NCBI GenBank assembly: GCA_966248875.1
Contig: CBINBI010000001.1
Location: forward strand, 69,727-133,726
Direction: 5' to 3'
Length of the DNA: 64,000 bases
Source: Dokdonella_A sp966248875
Lineage (GTDB): Bacteria > Pseudomonadota > Gammaproteobacteria > Xanthomonadales > Rhodanobacteraceae
Of this stretch, positions 1 to 8,652 are shown one piece after another. The notes under the pieces were generated by a model. The model ran no database searches and had not been told where the DNA came from. It saw only the letters and a list, made by a program, of their open reading frames with translations. Position 1 is the stretch's first letter. The number at the start of each line of letters is the position of its first letter. The position numbers and the translations under genes were made by a program.

Positions 1-1239
1 CATCGTGCCTGTGTTCCAGATGTTGACCACGGACGCGCTCACCGCGGCGCCGTCCGCGACGCGCAGCACGCCGGTACCGCCCGGGCCGCTGACGTTGCCG
101 CCGATCGACAGCGCGCCGGTGTTCGCGAAAGTGGAGCCGGCGCCGGTCACGTTGAGCGTGCCGCTCGATCCCGGGCTGAAGCCGACGTTTGTGAAGAAGT
201 CGCTGTTCATCACGCCGCCGTTGGTGATGTCGAGCGTGCCTTCACCGTCGAAACCGATGTAGAAGCCGTGGCCGTTGGTCCACGTCGAGCCCGCGCCGTC
301 GATCGTGGCGTGGCCCACGGACGCGGCCGAGTAGGCGATGTACGAGAACGAGCCGAACGTGTTCAGCGCACCGCCGTTGCTGACCGTCACCGTGCCGTCG
401 CCGTTGTGGCCGACGTAGAAGAAACCGAAATTGGTCCAGCTCGAGCCGGTGCCGTCGATGGTCGCGGTGCCCGTCGAGTCGAAGTTGAAGCCGAGATGGC
501 CTTCGCCGTTGGTGACCGCGCCGCCGCCCGTCACATTGAGCACGCCATCACCGGAATCGCCGACGAAGAGCGAGGACTGGCTGGTCCAGCTCGATCCTGC
601 GCCGTCGACGTTGGCCGTGCCGCTGGAGCGGCCCGGAAATTCGGGGAAATAGCCGAGGTAGCCGAAGTAGTCGGTGACGGTGCCGCCGTTGGTGATGTTC
701 AGCGTGCCGGTGCCGTAGCCGACGTAGAGCTCGTAGGTGTGATTCCAGGCCGAGCCTGCGCCGTCGACGGTCGCGACGCCGTGCGCGTCGGTGTCGGAGA
801 CGATCGTGTAGCCGATCTCGCCGTTGTAATCGGAGACGACCGCGCCCTCGTTGATCAGCAGCGTGCCCGTGCCGCCGTAGCCAACGGCGAAATCCGCGGT
901 CACGGCGAGCGTGGTCGAAGCACCCGAGGCGGTCACCGCGCCCGAATCCGGCGCATCGTAGCCGAGCAGGAGGCTCTGCGCGGCTGCGCTGCCGGCCAGG
1001 AGCTCGGCGGTGCCGTCGTTGTCGATGCGCGCGTCCGTCGTGGACGTGGGAACGCCGGCGCTCCAGTTCGACGCCGACGACCAGTCGCCGGTGGTGCCGG
1101 TCCAGACGGTCTGCGCGGCGGCAGATAACGGCAAAGCCGCCAGCAGCGCGCACACCAGCGTGGCGCGTAGTGCGGAAAGCCGGCGGAAGAACGAGCGCGT
1201 TCGTGCGCCGGTACGAAGATCTCGCGAGTTCATAGTCAT
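1..1239 (-). CDS. Autotransporter-like repeat protein, N-terminal part (cut by window edge)
   Basis: The minus-strand frame is open from an ATG at 1239 (alternative ATG at 1233) to base 1 with no stop, so only about 413 N-terminal residues are seen. It starts with a basic segment and a hydrophobic signal peptide ending near SAAAQ, then VWTGTTGDWSSASNWS, a typical opening of autotransporter passenger domains. Imperfect repeats of about 40 residues follow, built on VDGAGSSWT, LYVGYGTGTLNITNGG and similar phrases, rich in Gly, Thr and Asn as in a beta-helix. This looks like a type V secreted or surface protein. The C-terminal barrel or anchor would lie outside the window, so the export route is inferred. 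No convincing Shine-Dalgarno is seen. Confidence 0.75.
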   Translation of the reverse strand, partial: MTMNSRDLRTGARTRSFFRRLSALRATLVCALLAALPLSAAAQTVWTGTTGDWSSASNWSAGVPTSTTDARIDNDGTAELLAGSAAAQSLLLGYDAPDSGAVTASGASTTLAVTADFAVGYGGTGTLLINEGAVVSDYNGEIGYTIVSDTDAHGVATVDGAGSAWNHTYELYVGYGTGTLNITNGGTVTDYFGYLGYFPEFPGRSSGTANVDGAGSSWTSQSSLFVGDSGDGVLNVTGGGAVTNGEGHLGFNFDSTGTATIDGTGSSWTNFGFFYVGHNGDGTVTVSNGGALNTFGSFSYIAYSAASVGHATIDGAGSTWTNGHGFYIGFDGEGTLDITNGGVMNSDFFTNVGFSPGSSGTLNVTGAGSTFANTGALSIGGNVSGPGGTGVLRVADGAAVSASVVNIWNTGTM

Positions 1240-1563
1240 CGCTCGGGCGTTGGGAAATCCAGGGTCTGGTCGCTGCCACTGCATCCGGGGGCCGTACGCG
1301 CGCCTCGCGGTCAAACGAGCGCGCGCGGCGGGCCGACCCGCCGCGGAAGGCGGTCACGATCGTCCCGCCGGCCGTCGCGGTCACTCCGAAAATCCTGCAT
1401 TTCCGTTACAAAAGCGTCTTGCGCCGGCTTGGGGCCTGCTTTTTTGCAAGCGTGGGATATCAGCGCTCCGGCGAGACGCGCTGGCGCTCGTGATTGCGTC
1501 GGCGTGCTTGCCCGTGAAACGCCGCGTCTCCACCCGGACTGGCCGGCGCATGCCGGCGCCGCG
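1240..1563. other. Gene-free stretch upstream of the autotransporter-like gene
   Basis: This 324-base gap lies between the 3' end of the gene at 1564-2421 and the start of the autotransporter-like gene, both on the minus strand. It should hold the promoter of the latter. I see no convincing promoter elements, RNA or repeat; the only AT-rich patch is around 1390-1450. Confidence 0.4.
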
Positions 1564-2421
1564 TCAGGCGGAGGGCTTCACTTCGCGCCGCAGGTAGGTC
1601 TGATACAGCAGGTATCCGCTGGCCTCGTCGCTGTTCACCGAGGTGACCAGGTCGACGAAACCAAGCTCGTTCCACCACGGCTGCTGCGGCAGCGTCGCGA
1701 TCGCCTGCTGCCATTCCTGGGCGGCCTGCGCACGCTCGCTCTGCGAGGCCATGTCGTTGTCCGCCGCGAGAATCTGGCAAAGCGTCAGCCGGCATTCGAC
1801 GTGGATGATCTCGATATGCGCGCGCACTTGGGCGGGTAGCGCGTCCAGCCACTGCCGGAGCGTCGCTTCGATCTGCTCCGCCGTCGGCTGCGACCACTCG
1901 GGATCGGGTGACTCCTGGTCGAACGTGCGCAGGTTCTGCACGCCCGGCAGGGCCTCGGCGCCCTCGCCGGCCGTGTCCTGCCTTGCCATCCACTCGGCGA
2001 AGAGATCCGCAGCGCGGTCTACGTCGATCGTGTCGGCATCGGCTTCGTCGGACGGCTCGGATGCCTCGGAGGTTTCCGCGTCCGCGGACGCCGCGTCGGC
2101 GGTAGGCTCGGATTCAACCGGCTCTTCGGGCTTCGGCACATCGGCCGGCAAATCGGTCGGCGGGGATTCCGCTTCCGGCTTCGCCGGTTCCGGCATCGGC
2201 ACCTGCGGCGGCGGCGGCAGCTTGGTCTCCGGAGCCGGCGCCGGAGGCTCTGCGGCGGATGTGCGCCCGATGTCCGCCGCCGGCGATAACGCCGGCGGCG
2301 CGGCCGATTCCGATCTCGCCATCGGCGCGGGCGCGGGCAGGTCGGGCACGCCGTCCAGCAGCCACCAGGTCAGCGCGACACCGGCCGCGGCCGCGATCAG
2401 GGCCAACACGAGCTTGTGCAT
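1564..2421 (-). CDS. Membrane-anchored Pro/Glu-rich hypothetical protein
   Basis: This 285-residue protein begins with an N-terminal hydrophobic helix (about residues 3-22) that would anchor it to the inner membrane. Residues about 25-125 are a low-complexity, Pro-, Ala- and Glu-rich linker, probably extended in the periplasm. The C-terminal third (about 160-285) looks folded and contains FDQESPDPEW followed by VECRLTLCQI, a Cys-x5-Cys pair that could form a disulfide. I do not recognise the family. The gene stands alone on the minus strand and shows no operon partner. Confidence 0.7.
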   Translation of the reverse strand: MHKLVLALIAAAAGVALTWWLLDGVPDLPAPAPMARSESAAPPALSPAADIGRTSAAEPPAPAPETKLPPPPQVPMPEPAKPEAESPPTDLPADVPKPEEPVESEPTADAASADAETSEASEPSDEADADTIDVDRAADLFAEWMARQDTAGEGAEALPGVQNLRTFDQESPDPEWSQPTAEQIEATLRQWLDALPAQVRAHIEIIHVECRLTLCQILAADNDMASQSERAQAAQEWQQAIATLPQQPWWNELGFVDLVTSVNSDEASGYLLYQTYLRREVKPSA

Positions 2422-2533
2422 CTTCGGCGGAATCTCCCGGGTTCCGGCGCATCGATCCGGATGTGCAAGCTAGCCCATCGGCGGGCCTGAAAGCCACTCC
2501 CCATCATGCGGCCGCCGAAAAACACCACGCGAT

Positions 2534-3226
2534 TCACCAGGTGATCGTCTCGCCCGTCTGCGCCAGGAAGCGCCCGCTGTCGGATGCTTTGAGATGATCG
2601 ATCACGCGCAGCATCGAGGCGACCGAGACGTCCGCTGCCAACGGTGCGCCGGCGCCGCCCATGTCGGTGCGGACCCAGCCCGGGCTCAGCGCGACGACGA
2701 CGATGCCGCGACCGGCGAGCGCAACCGAAAGCAGACGCGTCGCCATGTTGAGCGCCGCCTTGCTGATCGAGTAGCTCGGGCTGTACAGCGATTCGGTGCG
2801 CGAGATCGAGCCCAGCGTCGAGGACAGATTGATGATCCTCGCGCTGTCGGCGAGGTGCGGATTCAGCGCCTGCGTCAGCAGGAACGGTCCTGCTGCGTTC
2901 ACCGCAAAGCTGTCGCGGAGCGACGGGCTCTCGACCGAGCCGAAGCGTTCGTGTTCGACGAGCTGGCCGGCGTTGTTGACGAGGAGATCGATGTCGAGGT
3001 CGAGCGCGCCGACCTCGCGCGCAAGCTCGGCGATCGAGCGCGGATCGGCGACATCCAGCGGCAGCACGTGGAGCCGGCCCGGGTGCTCGCCGGCGAGGCG
3101 GGTCAGCGCGAGCGCCTTGCCGGGCTGGCGGCATGCGGCGACGACGCGATCGCCGCGCGCGAGCAGTTGTCGCGTCATCTCGAATCCGAGGCCGCGGTTC
3201 GCGCCGGTGACGAGGGCCTGCAGCAT
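2534..3226 (-). CDS. Short-chain dehydrogenase/reductase
   Basis: This 230-residue SDR has the Rossmann motif TGANRGLG near its N-terminus, NNAG after strand 4, a catalytic Ser in INLSST, and the YSISKAALN (Tyr-x3-Lys) motif. It therefore uses NAD(P)H to reduce or oxidise a carbonyl or alcohol. The substrate cannot be read from sequence; the layout resembles cytosolic C-factor/sniffer-type SDRs. The ATG at 3226 is chosen because GGAAGG lies about 9 bases upstream and the Rossmann strand starts there; an in-frame ATG at 3268 would add 14 unlikely residues. It is divergent from the M16 protease gene. Confidence 0.85.
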   Translation of the reverse strand: MLQALVTGANRGLGFEMTRQLLARGDRVVAACRQPGKALALTRLAGEHPGRLHVLPLDVADPRSIAELAREVGALDLDIDLLVNNAGQLVEHERFGSVESPSLRDSFAVNAAGPFLLTQALNPHLADSARIINLSSTLGSISRTESLYSPSYSISKAALNMATRLLSVALAGRGIVVVALSPGWVRTDMGGAGAPLAADVSVASMLRVIDHLKASDSGRFLAQTGETITW

Positions 3227-3385
3227 GAGTGCGGGAACCTTCCGGATGGCGCTGGAGTCTAGCGCCAATCGTGACCACCGTCCGTTGCGCGGCCGCGTGC
3301 GGCTGGCTTAGCCTGCCGCGCGGATCGGCGCTCAGTGCGCGACGAACGGCGCGGCATCCGCCGGCCGCATCTTTCGGGAGATTCC

Positions 3386-6223
3386 ATGCGCAAGCTCATC
3401 GGACGCGGCCTTGCCGCATTGCTGCTGACCGCCGTTTCCGTCGGCCCCGCGCTCGCGGCGGCGCCGGACACGATCGACATTCCGTTCACGCGCTTAACTC
3501 TGCCGAACGGACTGACCGTCGTCGTCAGCGAGGACCACAAGGCGCCCGTCGTCGCGGTCAGCGTCTGGTATCACATCGGCTCGGCCGACGAGCCCGCCGG
3601 CAAGACCGGTTTTGCGCATCTCTTCGAGCACCTCATGTTTCAGGGCTCCGAGAATCACAAGGACGAATTCTTCCGCCCGCTCGAGCTCGCCGGCGCGACG
3701 GACCTCAACGGCACGACCTGGTTCGATCGCACGAATTATTTCGAGACGGTGCCGACCACGGCGCTGGACATGGCGCTCTGGCTGGAATCGGACCGCATGG
3801 GCCACCTGCTCGGCGCGATCGGCCAGAAGGAGCTCGATGAGCAGCGCGGCGTCGTGCAGAACGAGAAGCGCCAGGGCGAGAACCAGCCGTACGGCCGCGT
3901 CGACGAGCGCATGATGGCGAACGCGTTCCCGGCGAATCATCCGTATCACCACGACACGATCGGCTCGATGAAGGATCTCGACGCCGCCTCGCTTGCCGAC
4001 GTCAAGCAGTGGTTCTCGGCGAACTACGGCGCGGCGAACGTGACCGTCGCGCTGGTCGGCGACATCACGCCCGACATCGCGAAGGCGAAGATGCTGGAAT
4101 ACTTCGGCGACATTCCGCCCGGCCCACCGGTGAAGCGCGAACAGCCGTGGACCGCGCCGCGCAGCGAATCGACGCGCGACGCAATGACCGACCACGTCGC
4201 GCAGACGCGTATCTACCGCGAGTGGAACGTACCCTGGCTCGGCGATCCGGACTTGGTCGAGCTCGATCTGGCCGCGACCGTTCTCGGCGGCGGCAAGGCC
4301 TCGCGACTCTACGAGCGGCTCGTCTACAAGGACAAACTGGTGGACGACATCTCGGTCCAAGTGCAGCCGTTCGCGCTCGCTTCGATGTTCCAGCTTCAGG
4401 CCGACGTCAAACGCGGCGTCGATCCGGCGAAAGTCGAAGCGGTGATCGCCGAGGAATGGGCGCGCTTTCTCGCAAGCGGCCCGACCGAGGACGAGCTCAA
4501 GCGCGTCAAGGTTTCCACGCGCGCCGCGTTCATCCGCAGGCTCGAGCGCGTGAACGGCAAGGCGTCGATCCTCGCCGAAGGGCAGGTCTATCGCGGCGAT
4601 CCCGGCGCGTACAAGAGCGACTTCGCGCGCATGGATGCGGCGACGCCGGCGAGCGTGCTCGCCGCGGCGAAGAAGTGGATCTCGAAGGGCGACTACACGC
4701 TGGTCGTGTCGCCCGCTGCCGAAGGCGCGGAGGACGAAAGCGGCGACGAAGCCGAGACGGCGGGCCGCCCGGCCGTCGAGGGCCGCCCGCCCGCGGTCAT
4801 GCCGCCTAAAGGCGATTATCGCGTCACGAAGTCGAGCGTCGCTCGCGACAAGGGCGTGCCGAAGGTCACCGAGTTTCCGGACCTCGGTTTTCCCAAGCTC
4901 GAGCGCGGCAAGCTCAGGAACGGCATCGAGGTCATCCTCGCGCAGCGCCACGCGATTCCGGTGATCCAGATGCAGATGCTGTTCGATGCGGGCTACGCGT
5001 CGGACCAGGGCCGCAACATGGGCACGTCTGCGTTCACGATGGCGATGCTCGACGAGGGCACGGCAACGCTGGATTCGCTCGAGATCGCGCGGCGCGAGGA
5101 GCGGCTCGGTGCCGAGATCGCCGCAGGCTCCGGCCTCGACACGTCGAGCGTCACCTTGAGCACGCTTGCCTCGCAGCTCAAGCCTTCGCTCGAGCTCTAT
5201 GCCGACGTGGTGCGCAATCCCGCGTTCCGCGACGAGGACATCGCGCGCATCCGCGGCCAGTGGCTGGCGCGCATTGCGCAGGAGAAGACGCAGCCGCGCG
5301 GCCTCGCGCTGCGCACGCTGCCGCCGCTGCTGTACGGCGACGGACACGCATATGCGATTCCGTTCACCGGCTCGGGCACCGAGCAGGCGATCAACGCGCT
5401 GACCGCGCAGGACCTGCGCGCCTACGTCGAGGACTGGCTGCGGCCCGACAATGCAAAGATCCTCGTCGCCGGCGACACGACGCTGGATGCGATCATTTCC
5501 GCGCTGGACGTCGTGTTCGGTGACTGGAAGGCGCCGGCGAAGCCGGTGCCGAAGAAGAACATCGCGACGGTGACACCGCCCGAAAAGCCGCGCGTCTACC
5601 TGATGGACAAGCCGGGCGCACAGCAGTCGCTGATCCTCGCCGGCGTCGTTGCGCCGTCCACGAAGGCGAAGAACGATCTCGAAATCCAGACGATGAACGG
5701 CGCGTTCGGCGGCGCGTTCACGTCGCGCCTCAACATGAACCTGCGGGAGGACAAGCACTGGGCCTACGGCGCCTTCAGCTTCCTGGTGAATGCGGTCGGC
5801 CAGCGGCCCTTCATGCTGTACGCACCAGTGCAGACCGACAAGACGGCCGACGCCGCCGCCGAGCTCCTGCGCGAATCGAAGGACGTCATCGGCCCGAAGC
5901 CGCTCACGTCCGAAGAGATCGAGAAGATCAAGGTCGGCGACGTACGCAGCATGCCCGGCGAATATCAGACCACCGGCTCCGTGCTCGGCGCAATGGCGGG
6001 CATCGTCGTCTACGATCGTCCCGACGATTACGTCCAGACGCTGAAGCCGCGCATCGAGGCGCAGACCGACGAAGCCGTGCGCGCGGCCGCGCGCGAGATC
6101 ATCAGGCCCGACGCGCTGACCTGGGTGATCGTCGGCGATCTCAGGAAGATCGAGAAGCCGGTGCGCGATCTGGATCTCGGCGAAGTGAAGGTGTTGAACG
6201 CGGAAGGCAAGGTGGTGCGCTGA
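3386..6223 (+). CDS. M16 family zinc metalloprotease, two-domain, exported
   Basis: This 945-residue protein starts with a signal peptide (MRKLIGRGLAALLL to ALAAA). Its N-terminal M16 domain carries the inverted zinc motif HLFEH (His78, Glu81, His82) and a downstream Glu in VVQNEKRQ (about Glu160) as third ligand. A second, non-catalytic M16 copy occupies roughly residues 500-930 and lacks HxxEH. This is the usual pitrilysin/insulinase fold in which both halves enclose a peptide substrate, here in the periplasm. CGGGAG 5 bases before the ATG supports this start. It is likely a housekeeping peptidase of exported peptides; the exact substrate is unknown. Confidence 0.93.
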   Translation: MRKLIGRGLAALLLTAVSVGPALAAAPDTIDIPFTRLTLPNGLTVVVSEDHKAPVVAVSVWYHIGSADEPAGKTGFAHLFEHLMFQGSENHKDEFFRPLELAGATDLNGTTWFDRTNYFETVPTTALDMALWLESDRMGHLLGAIGQKELDEQRGVVQNEKRQGENQPYGRVDERMMANAFPANHPYHHDTIGSMKDLDAASLADVKQWFSANYGAANVTVALVGDITPDIAKAKMLEYFGDIPPGPPVKREQPWTAPRSESTRDAMTDHVAQTRIYREWNVPWLGDPDLVELDLAATVLGGGKASRLYERLVYKDKLVDDISVQVQPFALASMFQLQADVKRGVDPAKVEAVIAEEWARFLASGPTEDELKRVKVSTRAAFIRRLERVNGKASILAEGQVYRGDPGAYKSDFARMDAATPASVLAAAKKWISKGDYTLVVSPAAEGAEDESGDEAETAGRPAVEGRPPAVMPPKGDYRVTKSSVARDKGVPKVTEFPDLGFPKLERGKLRNGIEVILAQRHAIPVIQMQMLFDAGYASDQGRNMGTSAFTMAMLDEGTATLDSLEIARREERLGAEIAAGSGLDTSSVTLSTLASQLKPSLELYADVVRNPAFRDEDIARIRGQWLARIAQEKTQPRGLALRTLPPLLYGDGHAYAIPFTGSGTEQAINALTAQDLRAYVEDWLRPDNAKILVAGDTTLDAIISALDVVFGDWKAPAKPVPKKNIATVTPPEKPRVYLMDKPGAQQSLILAGVVAPSTKAKNDLEIQTMNGAFGGAFTSRLNMNLREDKHWAYGAFSFLVNAVGQRPFMLYAPVQTDKTADAAAELLRESKDVIGPKPLTSEEIEKIKVGDVRSMPGEYQTTGSVLGAMAGIVVYDRPDDYVQTLKPRIEAQTDEAVRAAAREIIRPDALTWVIVGDLRKIEKPVRDLDLGEVKVLNAEGKVVR

Positions 6224-6375
6224 CGCTCGCGGCTTCCCCTCTTCCGTTTCCGGGTGAGGGGAATCCGGACCGCACGGCTGGCGCAGCCGGGCTGCTCTAC
6301 GCCGCGATCGACGTTCAGAGTCCCCTTCAGCAAGCGCGGTCTACGATGCGCAGATTCGCATCGCGGAGCATTCGC

Positions 6376-6774
6376 ATGAAGAACGCCAGCGTTCTCCTCG
6401 TCCTCGCCGCTTCGCTCGGCGGGTGCAGCTGGGGCATCAAGCTCGATTCCGGCGGCGAGAACGTGCGCGTCGCCTGGGACGGCAACGTCGACGGCTGCCG
6501 GGAGGCCGGCAAGGTCACGGTCTCCGTCCTCGACCACGTCGGCCCGGTGGACCGCAACGGCATCAAGGTCAACGACGAGCTCGAGGTCATGGCGCGCAAC
6601 GAAGCCGCGAGCCTGCCGGCGGACACGATCAAGCCGCTCGGCCCGCCGCGCGACGGCGAGCAAAGCTGGGCCGCCTACACGTGCGGACCGATCGCGCGCG
6701 TGCCGATCCGGCGCGACACCGAGCCGGCACGGCAGGACGGCGCCGTCGAGACGTATCCGATCAAGGATCACTGA
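6376..6774 (+). CDS. DUF4156-like lipoprotein
   Basis: This 132-residue protein has a signal peptide ending in the lipobox LGGC (Cys17), so it should be lipidated and membrane-anchored. The body contains NDELEVMARNEAASLPADTI, which resembles the N-x-A-A-x-x-G/A-D pattern of DUF4156 lipoproteins (YjeI type). Two Cys, in VDGCREAG and YTCGP, could form a disulfide. No function is known for the family. The ATG at 6376 is preferred over an upstream in-frame ATG at 6346 because the signal peptide starts there. Confidence 0.7.
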   Translation: MKNASVLLVLAASLGGCSWGIKLDSGGENVRVAWDGNVDGCREAGKVTVSVLDHVGPVDRNGIKVNDELEVMARNEAASLPADTIKPLGPPRDGEQSWAAYTCGPIARVPIRRDTEPARQDGAVETYPIKDH

Positions 6775-6898
6775 GCGCGCGCTCATCCGTTGCCGGCGTG
6801 CCGGAACCGCGATGCGTTACCGGGCGGACGAGGCGACACCGCCGCTAAACTTCCCGAAGCATGCACGGGGACGCATGCCGGGATAGGGGAAAACGCCG

Positions 6899-7897
6899 AT
6901 GCGTGTGCTGATCACCGGAGCGACGGGCTTTCTCGGTCGCGCGGTCACGCGCCGCCTCAAGGAGGCCGGCCACGCCGTCGCCGCGCTGGTGCGCGAGCAC
7001 GACTCGGCGCTCGCCGCGCTCGACATCGAGCAGGTGGCTGGCGACATCGTCGCGCTCGACTCCGTGATCACCGCCGTGGCCGGCCGCGACGCGGTCGTGC
7101 ACTGCGCGGCGCGCACCGCGCCGTTCGGCCACATCGAGGAGTACTACGACGCAAACGTGCGCGGCACCGACAACGTGCTCGCGGCCTGCGAGATCGGCGG
7201 CGTGCGCCGTTTCGTGTTCACGTCCTGCGCCGGCGTCGTCATCGACGGCGGCGATCTCAACGGCGTCAACGAGACGCAGCGCCTGCCGGCGCGCGCACCC
7301 ACGGTCTATCTTGCGACCAAGGCGCTCGCGGAACGGCACGTGCTGGCCGCCAACGGCCCGGAGCTCGCGACAGTCGCGCTGCGCCCGCATCTGCTCTGGG
7401 GACCGGGCGAACCGCGCTGGCTGCCGCGCATCGTCGCCCTCGCGAAGAGCGGGCGGCTGCGCCTCTTCGGCGAGCCGGGCAAGAAGATCGACAGCTGTTA
7501 CATCGACAACGCCGCCGATGCGCACCTCGCCGCGCTCGAGCGGCTCGAGCCCGGCGCCGCGATCGCGGGCAAGGCGTACTTCGTCACGCAGGGCGAGCCC
7601 GCGTCGGTCGAAGGCTTTCTCAACGGGCTCCTGCGCGCGGCGGGTTATCCGGCCGAGATGCGCCGCGTCAACGCGACGCTCGCCCGCGTGCTCGCGTCGA
7701 CGGCACCGCTGCGCGCCCGGCTCACCGGCACCGATCCGCTGCTGAACGCCGACGCGCTCGCGCTGCTCGGCCAGGCCACGTGGTTCAACATCGCCGCGGC
7801 ACGGCGCGATCTCGGCTATGCGCCGCGCGTCGGCATGGCGGAGGGACTGGCGCGCGTATCGGCGACGCTTGCACGGCAGCGGATGCGGGTGCGCTGA
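6899..7897 (+). CDS. NAD-dependent epimerase/3-beta-HSD family protein
   Basis: This 332-residue extended SDR begins MRVLITGATGFLG, the GxxGxxG dinucleotide-binding motif, and has the catalytic Tyr-x3-Lys as YLATK with an upstream Ser/Cys in VFTSCAG. The fold is that of the 3-beta-hydroxysteroid dehydrogenase/NSDHL-like branch. It probably acts on a sterol-like, hopanoid or sugar-nucleotide substrate; which one cannot be decided here. GGGATAGGGG lies just before the ATG. It precedes ubiJ-ubiB on the same strand by 98 bases, a place often taken by ubiE in other gammaproteobacteria. Confidence 0.85.
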   Translation: MRVLITGATGFLGRAVTRRLKEAGHAVAALVREHDSALAALDIEQVAGDIVALDSVITAVAGRDAVVHCAARTAPFGHIEEYYDANVRGTDNVLAACEIGGVRRFVFTSCAGVVIDGGDLNGVNETQRLPARAPTVYLATKALAERHVLAANGPELATVALRPHLLWGPGEPRWLPRIVALAKSGRLRLFGEPGKKIDSCYIDNAADAHLAALERLEPGAAIAGKAYFVTQGEPASVEGFLNGLLRAAGYPAEMRRVNATLARVLASTAPLRARLTGTDPLLNADALALLGQATWFNIAAARRDLGYAPRVGMAEGLARVSATLARQRMRVR

Positions 7898-7995
7898 GCC
7901 ACGGGCTTGCGACCTTTGGGCGCGCGAGGGTGGAGATTCGCCGTCCTCCGGAATCTTGGAGTCTCGAATCCGCGCTTTCCTCGTAGAATCCCGCC

Positions 7996-8652
7996 ATGTC
8001 CGCCCGTCCCGACGACATCCGCCGGCCTCGGCCATTGCTCGCGCTGCTCGGCCGCGCGCTCGAGGCGGCGCTCGATCGCATGATCGATCTCGATCCCGAG
8101 ACGCGCGCCGCGTTGCGCGCGCTGGACGGTCGCGCGGTCACGGTCGAGTTCCGCGGCACGCCGCTCGCGATGCGCATCGCGGTCGAGGGCGACCGGCTCG
8201 CGATCGGCCCGGCGTTCGCGGGCGACAGCGCGCTGCGCGTCGCGGCGTCGCCGGCGGCGCTGCTCGGTCTCGCCCTCGCGAGAGGCCGCGAGGGCGCCGT
8301 GACACCGGGCAGCATCGACATCGCCGGCGATGCGGAACTTGCGCGCCGCATCGAGCGCATCGCGACGCGTTTCGCGCCGGACTTCGACGAGGCGTTCGCG
8401 CGCGTGTTCGGCGACGTCGCCGGATTCCGGATCGCGCGCGGCCTGCGGCGTGCGCTTCAAGGTGCACGCGACGGTGCGCGCTCATTCGCCCGCGATGCTG
8501 CCGAGTTCCTCACCGAGGAAGGCCGTGATCTCGTCGCCAAGGCCGAGCTCGACACGTTCCTCGACGAGGTCGATGCGCTGCGCGAACGCGCCGACCGGCT
8601 CGAAGCGCGCGTGCACCGCCTCGCTGCGCAGAGCGGGAAACCCGCCGCGTGA
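7996..8652 (+). CDS. ubiJ: Ubiquinone biosynthesis accessory factor UbiJ
   Basis: This 218-residue protein has an N-terminal SCP2-like lipid-binding domain (about 20-125) and a C-terminal helical, charged segment (EVDALRERADRLEARVHRL) typical of UbiJ/YigP. UbiJ organises the cytosolic Ubi complex and holds hydrophobic ubiquinone intermediates. Its stop overlaps the GTG start of ubiB (GTGA), so the two are translationally coupled. That ubiJ-ubiB order is conserved in gammaproteobacteria and supports the call, since the sequence of the family is poorly conserved. Confidence 0.88.
   Translation: MSARPDDIRRPRPLLALLGRALEAALDRMIDLDPETRAALRALDGRAVTVEFRGTPLAMRIAVEGDRLAIGPAFAGDSALRVAASPAALLGLALARGREGAVTPGSIDIAGDAELARRIERIATRFAPDFDEAFARVFGDVAGFRIARGLRRALQGARDGARSFARDAAEFLTEEGRDLVAKAELDTFLDEVDALRERADRLEARVHRLAAQSGKPAA

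Noticed and set aside
268..1128. Plus-strand open frame opposite the autotransporter-like gene
   Set aside because: The minus-strand frame gives a signal peptide and regular beta-helix repeats; the plus frame is a shadow of those repeats.
6224..6345. Degenerate REP-like CCCCTC...GAGGGG pair after the M16 protease gene
   Set aside because: The central palindrome characteristic of the REP class is missing, so it may be chance.
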